From: Holtermannia corniformis
Taxonomy: Eukaryota > Basidiomycota > Tremellomycetes > Holtermanniales
Reading direction: 5' to 3'
Assembly (NCBI GenBank): GCA_001599935.1
Contig: BCIJ01000007.1
Span: forward strand, 248,176 to 312,175
Length of the DNA: 64,000 bases
This document shows positions 19,783-32,921 of the stretch, piece after piece (position 1 is the stretch's first letter; each line of letters opens with the position of its first letter). A program made the position numbers and the translations under genes. The notes beneath the pieces are model-generated. The model did not search any database. It was not told the origin of the DNA and saw nothing but the letters and a program-made list of their open reading frames with translations.

Positions 19783-22460
19783 CTATCGCTTCCCCTTGGG
19801 CTTGCCCTTGCCCTTGCCAGCAGGCTTGCCCTTGTTCCCAGCACCGCCGCCGTCACCCTTGGCAGCACGCATGCCTTCACCCTTGCCCTTGCTCTTGACA
19901 TCAGCGTCGAACCCGCTCTTGCCGACACGCGCGCGCTTTGCCTTTTTGGCCTTTGCGCTGACCGGTTGAGCAATGGGCTCGGTAATCTTGCCGGGCCTCT
20001 GCTGCTTCTTGGCAGCACGGATCGAGCCGAGAATGGCTTTACCGTCGCCTCGCTCTTCTGCTTCTTCATTGGCCATCTTGCGTCGCTTGAGCTTGCGCGA
20101 GAGACCATCATACTTGCCACGCTTGGGCTGGGAATGTCAGCAGTGGCAATGTTGAGACCCAGTGCGCTCACCTTGTCCTCGGCCACCTCCTTGCCCTTGC
20201 CCTTGGCCGCGGCAGGGAAACCAGACACATACGCCTCCTTGCCGGCCTCTGCGCTCTGTCAGTCCTGCTCTGGGTCCACCCAGTCCACTGACCCGCAGCC
20301 TTCTTCTTCTCCTTCTCACTCTGGAACCACGTCCTCGCCGGGCGTGAAAAGATCTCCTTTTCATGCTCGACCATGTTCTGGCCCTTGCGCAGCTCCATGT
20401 CCGCCTGGCGCATCAGTTTCTCCTCTCGCTCCTCCTTGAGCACGTCTTGCACTTCGCCCTTCAACGCCTCGAGCTTGTCTGCCATGCTGGCGATGGCGTC
20501 GGGTGGGATGACGCGGTGACGGACCTGGGAAGCGTCCGATTGCTTGATGGCCGCTTTGAGCATCTTGCGGTCCGCTTCGCCTACGAGCGTGATGGCGCGA
20601 CCTTTACGGCCTGCACGGGCCGTACGACCTACACGATGGGTGTACTGGGCGAGCTGACCCGGCATGTCATAGTTGATGACCGTCTCAACGCCCTTGATGT
20701 CTAGACCACGCGAGGCGAGATCGGTCGCGAGCAGGTAGTCGACCTTGCCCGTCTTGAAGTCTGTGAGCGCTTGCAGACGCTGCGCGTGTCACCAAGTGCC
20801 GATCCGGGTTGAACAGACTCACCTGCTCCTGCGTCAGGTTACCGTGCAACTCGGCCGCCTTCATGCCTGAAAGCCCAAACACGACACGCATCTGGTGCGC
20901 GAGCGCCTTGCTCCTGAAGAAGACGATACACCGCTCCCTGACGGTCCGCTTGCACAGCGCGACAAGACAAGCGGCACGCGTCTTTTCCTCGCCCTTTTCA
21001 CCGTTGCGCTCGCGTACGCGCACAAACTCTTGGATGAGGCCAGCAGCCGTACTCTTCTTCGGGTCGACAAACACGCGTACGGGCCGGTCCAGCGAGAGCT
21101 TTACGAGTTCGTCGACGCTGTCTGTCATTGTGGCACTGAACAGCATTGTTTGACGCGTGCGCGGGCACGCCTTGATGATCTCTTCGAGCTCGTCGTTGAA
21201 CCCTGCTTCGAGCATGCGGTCGGCTTCGTCGATGATGAGGACGTCGAGGGCGGACAAGGTGAAGGACGGGGTGTTGGTCAGATGGTCGATCAGACGACCG
21301 GGCGTGGCGATCAGGATGTCGGGCAGGGTGCGGAGGGTATGTGCTTGTGCCGAAAGGGAAAGGCCACCGACGAGAAGGGCCAAGCGAATGTCAAGACCGC
21401 CGTTTTCTACCAGAGCACGGCCAACGGCCTCGCACTGGACGGCCAGCTCACGAGTCGGACAGAGCACAAGCACACGGCAAGCCTGTCCACCCTTTGATCG
21501 ATCTCGGTACGCCAGTCGCTCCAGAACGGGGATCATAAACGCCGCAGTCTTGCCGGATCCCGTGACGGCCGAGCCAAGGATATCGCGACCGAGCAGTGCG
21601 AGCGGGATAGAGCGCGCCTGGATCGGCGTCGGTGTGTTGAGCGACAGCGCCGTTAGTGCGCGCAGCAACGGCCGAGACAGGTTCATGCTGGCAAACGAGT
21701 CGGGGACGTGCGCCTTTGATGAGGTGGAAGCAGTTGGGTCGGCAGAGAAGAATGCAGATTTGCGAGCCAGCTCGGCCGCCGTCTCGGGTTCAGACTCGGC
21801 GTCAGAGTCGGATTCGGCATCGGACTCGGCGGCGTCTTGTTCTTGCTCTTGGTCGTTGTCGGCATTGTCGACCTCCATAGCCTCGTCGCTCTCGTCGTCT
21901 GAAGCCCGGCCGACGGGGACGCCGGCGCCGAAAGCGTCTTCACTCCCGTCCTCGTCGATCCCTCCCCATTCACTCTCCGCCTCGTCTTCCTCGTCGTCTT
22001 CATCCACACTCATGCCGCTCTCATCCTCATCCTCGTCCTCATCCTTGCCGACTCGTTTCCGCTTCTTTTCCTGATAAGACTGCAGCGACTTGCCCGATCT
22101 CCGCGCGATAATGTCGTCGACATTCAGCGGGAGCTGCTACCGTCAGCACGGCTCTGCTCGGATTCCAACACCAACCTGCTTGCCGTCCTCTACATTCCCT
22201 TCGCGCACTTCATCCCCTCCCCAGGCCTCGACCTCACCGAGGCCGCCCGCGCCACCGCTCAAGTCAAACTCAAAGTCTGGGTCGAGCGTATCGGCCTCGA
22301 CCTTGCCCTTGCCCTTGGCTTTGCTTCCCGACGGCTGGGGACCGAGCTCGGGTGACTCGGGGATCGACTCGTCATCACTGTCAATGGTCAACACCAAGTC
22401 TTGCGGCGCTGGCATGGCGTTGTGCAGTCTTGGACTCGTTGCAGACGCTTCAGTAGCCAT
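19783..22460 (-). CDS. DRS1: DEAD-box ATP-dependent RNA helicase DRS1 (DDX27)
   Basis: Five exons (22176-22460, 20823-22136, 20293-20779, 20172-20248, 19783-20127) give 835 aa. An acidic N-terminus (DEDEDEDE runs) precedes the Q motif (TPTPIQARSIP), motif I GSAVTGSGKT, Ia PTRELA, II DEADRMLEAGF, III SAT and VI HRVGRTARAGRKG. The tail is basic and coiled (EKEKKK, KGKGKPKGKR). The DRS1 family acts in 27S pre-rRNA processing for the 60S subunit in the nucleolus. Length and acidic/basic flanks fit the family. Confidence 0.95.
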
Positions 22461-24353
22461 GGACGGCTTGAAATTCGAGTGTCACGTGGTACAGCCAAAG
22501 GACGCGCGCGAATTGTTTAAATTTAATCCCGACTGTGAAACAGATCAGGAGGTCTGTGCGCGACGCCGCCGTGTTTCGGCAGATCTGTCCGCAAGCCGTT
22601 GACAATGGGCCTACAGCGCCTGGCGATCGGCGCATCGCAGAGCTTGACGGGATAGTCTAGAGTCTGCAGTCGCGCTCAGTCTCTCTGCTTGGCCATGTCG
22701 TGCGTCTCATCACGCCCGCGCCAGCCAGCAGCCTGCATACGCCATGTCTCGCTATCACATTGTCAGATTCAAGACGGGCTCGAGACCGTTGACCGTCTCG
22801 GACCGTCCGGACCTCGCCGCCACTGAGCACGCGGGTATATAGACTCTTGATGCACGCTCGGGCGGGTGCTAGGCCCTAGTCTGCTGGCGTGCGATCCGCA
22901 ACGGTCGCCACGGGTAGGGATTCGCATTCCGACCAACGGGGCCCGTCCCAGCGCGCGCTCGCGTCCGACTCGTTACAGTTCTTGCCTCGAGGTCCCGCAC
23001 AGACGCTCGGGTCCGCCCCCGGTACAAAAGGCTCCACCCGACCGCCATCGAGCACGGGCCGCTTCTTGAACAGTATCACAGTGAGTCGGGCCTCGTCGTC
23101 ATTATTGATCGCATCACGGTCAATGCTTGATGCTCGATCGGTAACGAGGGCCAGCCTGCGCACGGCCCGGACCTCTGCACCCCGGCCAACGGCTTCTTAG
23201 TGTCCGCGCGCGCCCATCAGTGTTTCCCTTTGCCTTTTGCTTGGGCGGCCGTGCGCGCGGGGGAAAAGAGCTCGGGGGGCGTGTTCGGCACTGACCATGC
23301 GTGGGATGAAACGCCCCGCGCTCGGCCAGGTTAGAGAGACAACAGATCTGACAGCGCCAGCAGACCGACTGCACGACTCGACAACGACAGCACGGCAGTA
23401 CGCTACGACTCGTTGACAACCCACGCTCTCTCGTTTCGTCCGCGGCCGGCTCGCCGCTCGATCGCCCGTCCCTCGTTTGCAAAGATCGCCAGCATCAGCA
23501 GAGCCCTTGCTTGACCGACATCACCATCTGTAAGTGTCCTGCCGACGTGGCCGCTGTTGCACCCAGCTCGTTGCTGCACCTTCCGGACGAGTTCCGCACC
23601 TGCTGCGGCGTCACCGCCTCTCGGTTTCACGCGTGTCCGCGCGATTGGGTTATTCGGTCACAAGGAAGCGTTTCAGGACCGCGCGGATCGCCTGGCTCGA
23701 CGCCAGGCGCACTAGGCCCGGTGAGGGCGTCAGTGCTCGGCGATTTTGCGTGGACGCTGGACCGCACCAGGCATCCACGTCGGCGCTGCACGAGCCAGAG
23801 GCGGTGTTCTCTCGCCAGTGCGGTCGCGGCACGGCCGATCACTGCGTTCGCTCGCCTGCTAGCTCGCCCTCGGTGGCCATGGCACCCACATCGGGGGGCC
23901 GTCCTTGCAGGGTTTCTGCGTAGAATGAAATCCAGGGCGGATCCTTGTGCACGCCGTTTCACCAGCTGATGGTCCTGGCTCGTCTGCCCTGTGCCCTGCA
24001 CCGCACCACACGGTCACGCTCGGGATCGTCATCCGGCCGACGCGGCCGCTTCCATCAGCAACCTTGCGTTGGTCGTTCGATCGACCGTTGCGTCGCTGCT
24101 GCCGCGATACACTTTGTGAGTGCCAGCGTGGGCTCGGCGCGGAGATCAGTGATGGCTCGCTCGCTCCGGTCACTGCTTTGGCCGGTCGCCACTGGACGCC
24201 GTGAACAAAAGGCATCTCGTCGAGCGAACAACTGTCGATCCCTGGGGGTGGAAGCGTGAGACACTGGTTGGATCGGCATCCTTCAGCCGTCCACGGCCAT
24301 CGCTGACGCCCTTGGGCTCGTTGCCTGACTACCGTACTCTCCGTTGGGATCGC
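22461..24353. promoter_or_regulatory. 1.9-kb divergent region with TATA-like core
   Basis: It lies between DRS1 (-) and the C2H2 factor (+). GGTATATAGACTC at about 22833-22845 fits a TATA box for plus-strand transcription, which would give the transcription factor a leader of roughly 1.5 kb. No ORF shows protein-like composition or spliced continuity. Possible leader introns cannot be placed by eye. Confidence 0.4.
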
Positions 24354-26154
24354 ATGCCGGACCCAGAGCTGACCCTGGCTTCGCCACCCAGCTCGACCCC
24401 GCCCTCACCATCACTCTGCAACGGCATGACCGAGTCTTTGTGAGTGTTGCGCACCCAGCTGATGAGAGCTCATGACGTCTTAGGCATCCTTCGTACCCTT
24501 CGCCTAGCTATCCCATCCCGCACTCGCCCTCATTCTTCCCATCACCGCCCATGCCAGACAACGGCTCGCCGTTCCCCGACCAGGCGCCGAGGATCATGCC
24601 GCCGGTAGACTACTCGCTCGAGATTCCGCGGGATGCCAGCACGCCCACCGACCAGCTCAGCACTGGCGGCAGCATCTCGCACGAGTCCGAGTACACACCT
24701 TCGTCCGAGGGCACCCCGTTCAGCCACGGTCCACACAGCACGACCAACAGTAACGCGCCGAGCCCGTTTCACCCGTCGCTTGATGGCTTAGGGATCCATG
24801 TACCAGACGAGGACAACGACGACACGTTTCAAGCAACCATCCGACCCCACAAGCCGCGCGCGCGGCCGCACTCATTCCACGGCGAACCCGGGGAAGTGTA
24901 CCCGCAGCCCCAGCAGCCGCCTCAAGTAACCGCAGGGCCAGTAGCGTCGACGTCGGTCCCGGGTCGGATGTCTGATTTGCTCGGGCCGGCGCCTGCGTTT
25001 CGCAGCGTATCTGATGGTGTGCGGATGGAGCGTGATGTCCAGGTCCCACGGTTGCCCGTGCGCTCCACGTCGACAGACTGGCGGCGGCGAGACCGAATTC
25101 CAACACAACCGTACGCGCCCTACCCCGGCAATATCCCACCACGCTCGCGCAACTACTCGCTTGAACAGCCAGGATGGATGGGGCAGCCAATGACGTACCC
25201 GTACCCGTCGTATCCTGTCGCAGGGTACAGTGTGAATGGCGAACCAGTGTATGCCAACGAACGGGTCGACGAGTCGGCCATGCGATCCAGTTGGGTCCCA
25301 GCGCCGACGTATCCCAGTTCGACGTACAACGGGCCAATGTCGGCCTACTCGCCGCTTCCGTCGTATCACTTGCAGACGCCAAACGCCAACGTCTACTATG
25401 CGTGCGATCCGTCCGCATTGCAAGGCCAGAGCCAGCCTTCATCTGCACCGCCATCGCTACCTCAAGGCGGCGCGTTTGGCTCTGCATTCCGGATGCGCCA
25501 GACTTCGACGGGTCAACTGTGGAGCCCGGCCATGAGCTCTGGCTACAGCCAATCACCTGCCCAGACGCCCGACTGCAACGCGCCACCGGTCATGGTCAAG
25601 CTCGAGCATATCCCGACACCGGTACCGATGCCCGACTCGCCCGAGGACTCTGGTGACGACGATGGTGCGGAAGACTCTGGCGGGTCAGACTATGAGCCTT
25701 CGGGACCGAGCCGAAGCACGCGCCTGAGGCCATCGACCTCTGCCCAGTCGATGGGCTACCGACCTCGGATCAAGCGTCCGAGTCCGTTGCCGCTCCCGCT
25801 CGTGTCCAAGCGACCGCGCGGTCGCAGCGTCGCGATCGACCCGGCCCATGTCAACTCGAAAAAGACGTACCGATGTGACGTCGGACAGTGCGCCGCGCAG
25901 CCACTCTACTTTGGCCGACGTGAGCACCTCAAGCGCCACATGATGGGTGTGCATACGAACCACAAGGTGGGTGAGCTGTATGCCGTCGAGGCGCCGAGCT
26001 GATCTGTGCAGCCGTACGCGTGCTCGCACCCGTCGTGTGGCAAGACCTTTTCCCGCAGCGACAACCGCAAGCACCACGAGAAGAGTGAGTGGCCTCACTG
26101 GCGCACGGCCCATACTGAGAGTGTACAGAGGTGCACAACATCACATCCAAGTAA
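24354..26154 (+). CDS. C2H2 zinc-finger transcription factor
   Basis: Four exons (24354-24439, 24484-25966, 26012-26084, 26129-26154) give 555 aa. A long Pro/Ser/Tyr-rich disordered N-region with an acidic stretch (SPEDSGDDDGAEDSGGSD) leads to a basic RPRIKRPSPLPL-type segment and two adjacent C2H2 fingers at the C-terminus: YRCDVGQCAAQPLYFGRREHLKRHMMGVH, whose Cys pair spacing is normal, and YACSHPSCGKTFSRSDNRKHHEKVH. Finger 2 has the RSDN recognition helix common in fungal Msn2/Com2-like factors that read GGGG-type sites. The unusually long upstream region suggests complex regulation. Specific orthology is not claimed. Confidence 0.88.
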
Positions 26155-26646
26155 CCCACGACCGGTCGTGGTCATTGTCTATTCGTCGTTTGCTCGCACC
26201 ACCTCGCAACCCCTGTCTGGTATAATGCCTGTCCCTGTCCGCTGCTCCGCGTTGTCACAATCACGAACTGCCCGTTGCTGCTGCTAGTCCCGTGTCCCTC
26301 GTGTTCGCTATAGTGCCCTAGTCGTACGGTACGATTGTGTTGATGCAACTGGCTGTGCCACTCGTTTGCTCGTCCGCCACCGCGAGCTCGACCTGTCTTG
26401 CCACCCGTTGACTACATCCTCCTCTTGGGTCTCCCCCGGTCGATGTGGACCAGAGTGCAGTGCGAGACGACGACGACGTGACGACTGAGGACGACGACGA
26501 CGACCGGACGCTACGATCGACTTGGACTCAACAACGACAACGAGATCGCAAACGGGCCCATTGCTCGCAGCCATCACACGGCACAGACACCACACGATCC
26601 CACCGTACAGTGCACCCAGTCACCAACACGGATCACGCGGGTCATC
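26155..26646. other. 492-bp intergenic region before the GCK-III kinase
   Basis: It holds the 3' flank of the transcription factor and the 5' leader of the kinase. A GACGACGAC-rich patch lies at about 26466-26503. No gene was seen. Confidence 0.4.
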
Positions 26647-28776
<2,130 letters not shown>

Positions 28777-28862
28777 GCTGTGAAACGACCCCTTAATGAG
28801 ACTCGAGTATGCATCCATCGACGGATCGTCTGCATGCGAGAGAAACAAAACGATGACAAGGA

Positions 28863-29903
28863 CTAGTGCAAAGTGTTCTCGGGCAGACTGGCGGGGATGA
28901 AGAAGCCGTCGGCGCCAGAGTCGTGCCCGTTGGCGTCGCCGAGCCGCTGCGTCGGAAAGTAGTCGTTTGCAGGCTGGGTGGCCGGAGGAGTAGCTGGTCG
29001 AGGGATCCGGTGCAGAAGACCATACCTAGCGAAGAGCGTCAGCTTGAGCCGGACCACGCAGAGTGGAGACGTACCCAACGCCGCAACCCAGTAAGCCCTC
29101 TCCTCCCCACTGCCGTGTAGGATACAATACGACCTCTCGGAGATTACTGCGTCCCTAGGGTCAGAACCGCTTCACGCACGCATGGCACGGCAACGTACTC
29201 AAAGTCTGCCGAATACACATAGAGCCGTAACGGTTTGTCTGCGTGCTGTGCTCATCAGCTCCTGTACCGGTCTAGCGCCAAGCCAAGACGGACGGATTCG
29301 ACCAAATCATAGAAATCAGATTCAGTATGCAGGACCCCGCCCGACCACCCAATCACATAATCTCCCCAGGGGACGAGGCCGGCCATCTGACGACAGGGGC
29401 ATCAGCCTCGGATGTGGGGGACAGAGACAGACCTCGGCCGGTGAGCCTTCTAGGATTTCGAGAATGTGCCATACCGACTCGAGCGCTGTCGCTGGGTTGC
29501 ACAGCCTGAGAGAGAGACCTAGCAGGCTCGGTTGAGGTTGAACTGAGTCGTCGTGGGATGGGTGCGGGATCCGGTGTTGGGTCGACCAAGCTCTTGATGG
29601 AGTCAACGAGACGTCTGGCTATCAGCGTGGTTGTGGTGTCGAGAGCGGCTCACATCTCACTCGCTGCGTCTTGGCACTGTACACTCGGAGTCCAATCTGC
29701 CGGCCTTCATTCTCTTCCAGGACGCGACCGAGCTCGTCGGGGGACAGGCCTTGTAGCTCGGCTCCATCGAGTTCGTCGACGCCCACGAGGTAATCGAAGA
29801 ACGGCTCGATCCCAGCCAGAGCGGCGGGTGAGCCATCGGCGACGCGGAGGCAGTGCAGCGCAAGAGGCGACGGTGACGAAGACGATGAAGCCGTTTGACC
29901 CAT
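28863..29903 (-). CDS. Golgi reassembly stacking protein GRASP (Grh1/GRASP55/65)
   Basis: Six exons (29654-29903, 29433-29614, 29294-29386, 29199-29245, 29075-29146, 28863-29025) give 268 aa. The N-terminus MGQTASSS offers Gly2 for myristoylation. Two tandem PDZ-like repeats are visible, each with GSPA and a hydrophobic core (VADGSPAALAGIEPFFDYLVGVDEL; ILEGSPAEMAGLVPWGDYVIG), followed by GLLGCGVGYGLLHRIP at the end of the GRASP domain. The Ser/Pro-rich tail is short, about 45 residues, so the protein is close to a bare GRASP domain. Role: Golgi and unconventional secretion tethering. It lies between the GCK-III kinase and Rab11. Confidence 0.92.
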
Positions 29904-30017
29904 GGCGGTGATGGTTGTTTGGTTGTGCTGCCCACGCGACGCAAGACGATCCGATCCATCCATAAGATTACAAAGACACGGCACCCCATCTCCTCCCGGT
30001 CCGACAAGACAGCCGCT

Positions 30018-31043
30018 CAGCAGCACTTGCCCTGCTTGTTGGCGCCTCCGTCGTCGTCCGACTTTGCTACGACAATCGTCTCGCCGCCGGCAGGCTTGAT
30101 CCCGTCGTTTCCCTGGTCGAGCGCCTTGTTGGACACGATGCGGTAGATGTCTATACGGGACGTCAGCGCTCATTGTGCTCTGCACAGCGCAAGACGGACC
30201 AGTCAGGATGTTCTGGAACGCAAGCTCGACATTCGATGCGTCCAAAGCCGACGTCTCGATAAACGACAGGCCGTTTTCAGCTAGTCAGCGCATCAGCGTC
30301 ATCCTTGAACGCGCAGCGGGCGACGCACTCGCAAAGTTCTTGGCGTCCTCTGTCGGCACGGCCCGGAGGTGCTTGAGATCGCTCTTGTTGCCGACGAGCA
30401 TGATGACAATGTTGGCGTCGGCGTGGTCTCGGAGCTCCTTGAGCCAGCGCTGGACGTTTTCATACGTCGAGTGCTTGGCAATGTCGTATACGAGCAGGGC
30501 GCCGACGGCACCGCGGTAGTAGCTGCAATGTCAGGCTCGTATCGGGCGGTACCGAGGGCACGTACGCAGAGGTAATGGCTCGGTATCGCTCTTGGCCGGC
30601 TGGGAAGCGTCAGCAAGAGACGTCAAGCAGCGCAGCAGTGAAACTCCATCCTCGACGGATGAACCCCACACGGCCGTACGCTACAGCCACTAACCCGTGT
30701 CCCAGATCTGCGCCTTGACAGTCTTGCTATCAACATTGATCGAGCGCGTGGCAAACTCGACGCCAATCGTCGACTTGGATTCCAGGTTGAACTCGTTGCG
30801 GGTGAAGCGCGAGAGCACTGGGGTTCGTTAGCTCTTGTGACGGACGAGCGCACGCGGGTGGCGACATACGGTTGCTATCGAGTGTTAGCTGCCACAGCGA
30901 CGACTGATAACGACACAACTCACGATTTCCCGACACCGGAATCACCGATCAGCACGACCTGTCGGTGTCAGCTCGCCGCACCGCGCTGGAGCCAGACCGC
31001 GACCGACCTTGAACAGGTAGTCATAGTTTGAGCCCTCGGCCAT
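30018..31043 (-). CDS. Rab11/Ypt31-type small GTPase
   Basis: Eight exons (31008-31043, 30924-30958, 30870-30874, 30695-30817, 30566-30599, 30329-30522, 30200-30280, 30018-30151) give 213 aa. G1 is GDSGVGKS, followed by [26 protein letters not shown] (switch I, Rab11 type), [22 protein letters not shown] (switch II), GNKSDL and ETSALD. The C-terminus KCC gives geranylgeranylation cysteines. Exon 3 is 5 nt (CAACC) and supplies the codon for Asn in GKSNLL plus parts of its neighbours. Role: late Golgi and recycling traffic. Confidence 0.96.
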
Positions 31044-31469
31044 GGTGCCTCTCGTGTCCTTTGTCTGTCCACCGAATCACTCGATCCCGATACTGTCCGT
31101 GTTTCTGTATAGCGTCTCAGCAACCGCTCCAACGACGCGAGCGAGCAGACGCACACTGCTCGATGGCTGGCCGTTCGTCTCTTCCTTTGTTTGTTCGTTT
31201 CGCCGTTTCAGGACAGTTGATCGTCGTGGCGTTGCGTGGCGTGTACGACGTTGATGAGCGGGATGAGCGCGCAGTGGTGGTGGTGGTGGTGGTGGTGATG
31301 AACTCGAACTGGCCGGTGCTGTCTCGCGGGGAACAGCGCGTCCACAGGAAAGGGGTTCGGCGTTATACGGCGTTATCGCCGCACTGCAGGGGTTAGCCAG
31401 CCATCTTTACCGCACTCATCAATCGTCAAGGGACATAGATACAAATGCTACACGCCCACCCGCGCCACT
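31044..31469. other. 426-bp intergenic region with a GTG microsatellite
   Basis: It lies upstream of Rab11 (-) and downstream of the 31470-32700 gene (-). A run of eight or nine GTG units occupies about 31274-31297. No gene was seen. Confidence 0.55.
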
Positions 31470-32700
31470 CTACGAGCCACGGATCGCACTCTCGGGTACA
31501 CCGTGGCGATTCAGCTCGGTCCGCTGTTGAGCCTGCGCTGGTACCGGCTCGGCCATCAATGCCGCCAGCGTGCTCTCTGACGTCTTGTCCGCTTTCGGCG
31601 TGACACTGCCGTCTGTCGGTAGCGGAACGAGTGCCGTGCTGGTACCGCCGCTCGGTGAACTCGAGGTTGACAAGGCCTTTTTCGCCTTTGTCGTCGCGCG
31701 CTTCTTGGCCGGTGCAGGCGGGTTCTCATCCACGCGCTTCTGTCCCGGCACTGTCACGACCATCAGCACCCGGTCCACACCCATCGCGCGACGCACCATG
31801 CCCATCGTGGCGCCAGAACCAGTTGACCTCGAGCGTGCCGTCCGCATAGCTCGAGACTTTGATGTTGGCCAGGCAACCACACGTGATCGTCGGCGCGCGG
31901 TAGCGTTTCCGCTTGTCCGACGGTACAGGCTGGTAGATGCCGTGCGACGGGCACTGGTAGTTGCGCTCGCGGTCCGCTGGCGGGCTGGCTGGGTTCTGAG
32001 GCCGTTTGTAGGATCGAATCGGTTTCGGTTCGTATGGGATCCCGAGGTCGGCTGCTTTTTCTGTAGACGGCGCAGTGATCAGCGTTGGGTAGAGAGGTAG
32101 GCAACGCGGACACTGACTTTCCCTCGCCTTGTCGCGCTTTTCTCTGGCGCGCTCTCGGTCCTTCATCTGTTTCGCGGCGACCTCGAAATCGCGAACGAGC
32201 CGCCACTTGACCAACGTCTTTTGCGACGCCATCCACCGCTGAAACTCGTCTTCGTTCTCGAGCGGAAACTTGAGTGGGTGCGGAGCGTCCGGTGGGGGCA
32301 TGAGCTCGTCCAAGCTGGGGTACGCATAGCCCGCGTCCATCGGAGCACTCGATGGTCCCGCGGCCGCCTGGTCCAGCAGCATCTTTTCCTGCAGCGTTTC
32401 GCTGTCTCCATAGACTGCTGCTGCGTGCTCGAACCCGTTGGTGACTTCGGCGAGCGCGGCGAGCGACTGGACGTCGACAACGTCGCTGTCGGGGTACTCG
32501 CCTGATGCGGGTGGTGGCGAGGGCGAGGGGATGATGCTACGCTGAAGCTCGGCAGGTGGATCATCCATCAATGCCGGGTCGATCACTTGGTCCGTTGGCA
32601 CGTTGGCCAGTGACGCCTGAGCGAGCTCGACGAGGGACGTGTGGACGTCGAGTTCCGGCTCGGGTTCCGGCACGAGCGGGAACGCCTTGGCCTCGGACAT
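31470..32700 (-). CDS. unrecognised protein with Cys/His cluster, possible FAR1/GCM-like zinc-binding domain
   Basis: Three exons (32118-32700, 31797-32060, 31470-31750) give 375 aa. An acidic disordered N-terminus is followed by a conserved-looking block at about 110-280 (FPLENEDEFQRWMASQKTLVKWRLV, then YQCPSHGIY ... TITCGCLANIKVSSYADGTLEVNWFWRHDGH). The spacing C-x3-H ... C-x-C ... H-x2-H recalls FAR1/WRKY-GCM1 zinc ribbons. That is inference from pattern only. The tail is Lys/Ala/Pro-rich and may be nuclear. It is divergent from THADA/TRM732 with a 221-bp shared promoter. Confidence 0.75.
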
Positions 32701-32921
32701 GGCTGGGTGCTGTCACGCGTTTTGCCTGCGTCGTATGGCCCTGTTGACGTGCTGTAGCAGTGCTGGTGGTGCCGTGCTGGTATCGTACAGTCGCGCACTG
32801 GTGGTCGTCAACAATCAACCGCTTCCCTACGTCCTCCGCTTCTTCGCGGTTTTCATAGTCAAAGCGGGATCACGTGACACCGCTTCAAAACTCGACACCA
32901 CCAACAACCAACCAAAGCAGC

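Noticed and set aside
19588..20439. Long plus-strand ORF opposite DRS1
   Set aside because: It is the mirror of the DRS1 tail; its Leu/Ala/Pro bias is produced by Lys/Gly codons on the other strand.
21157..22074. 305-aa Ser-rich plus-strand ORF
   Set aside because: Antisense to the acidic N-terminus and helicase core of DRS1.
23627..24001. Minus-strand coding gene upstream of the C2H2 factor
   Set aside because: Arg/Pro-rich composition typical of non-coding GC-rich DNA; no splice partners.
24720..25586. 288-aa minus-strand ORF
   Set aside because: Antisense shadow of the C2H2 factor, with no domain.
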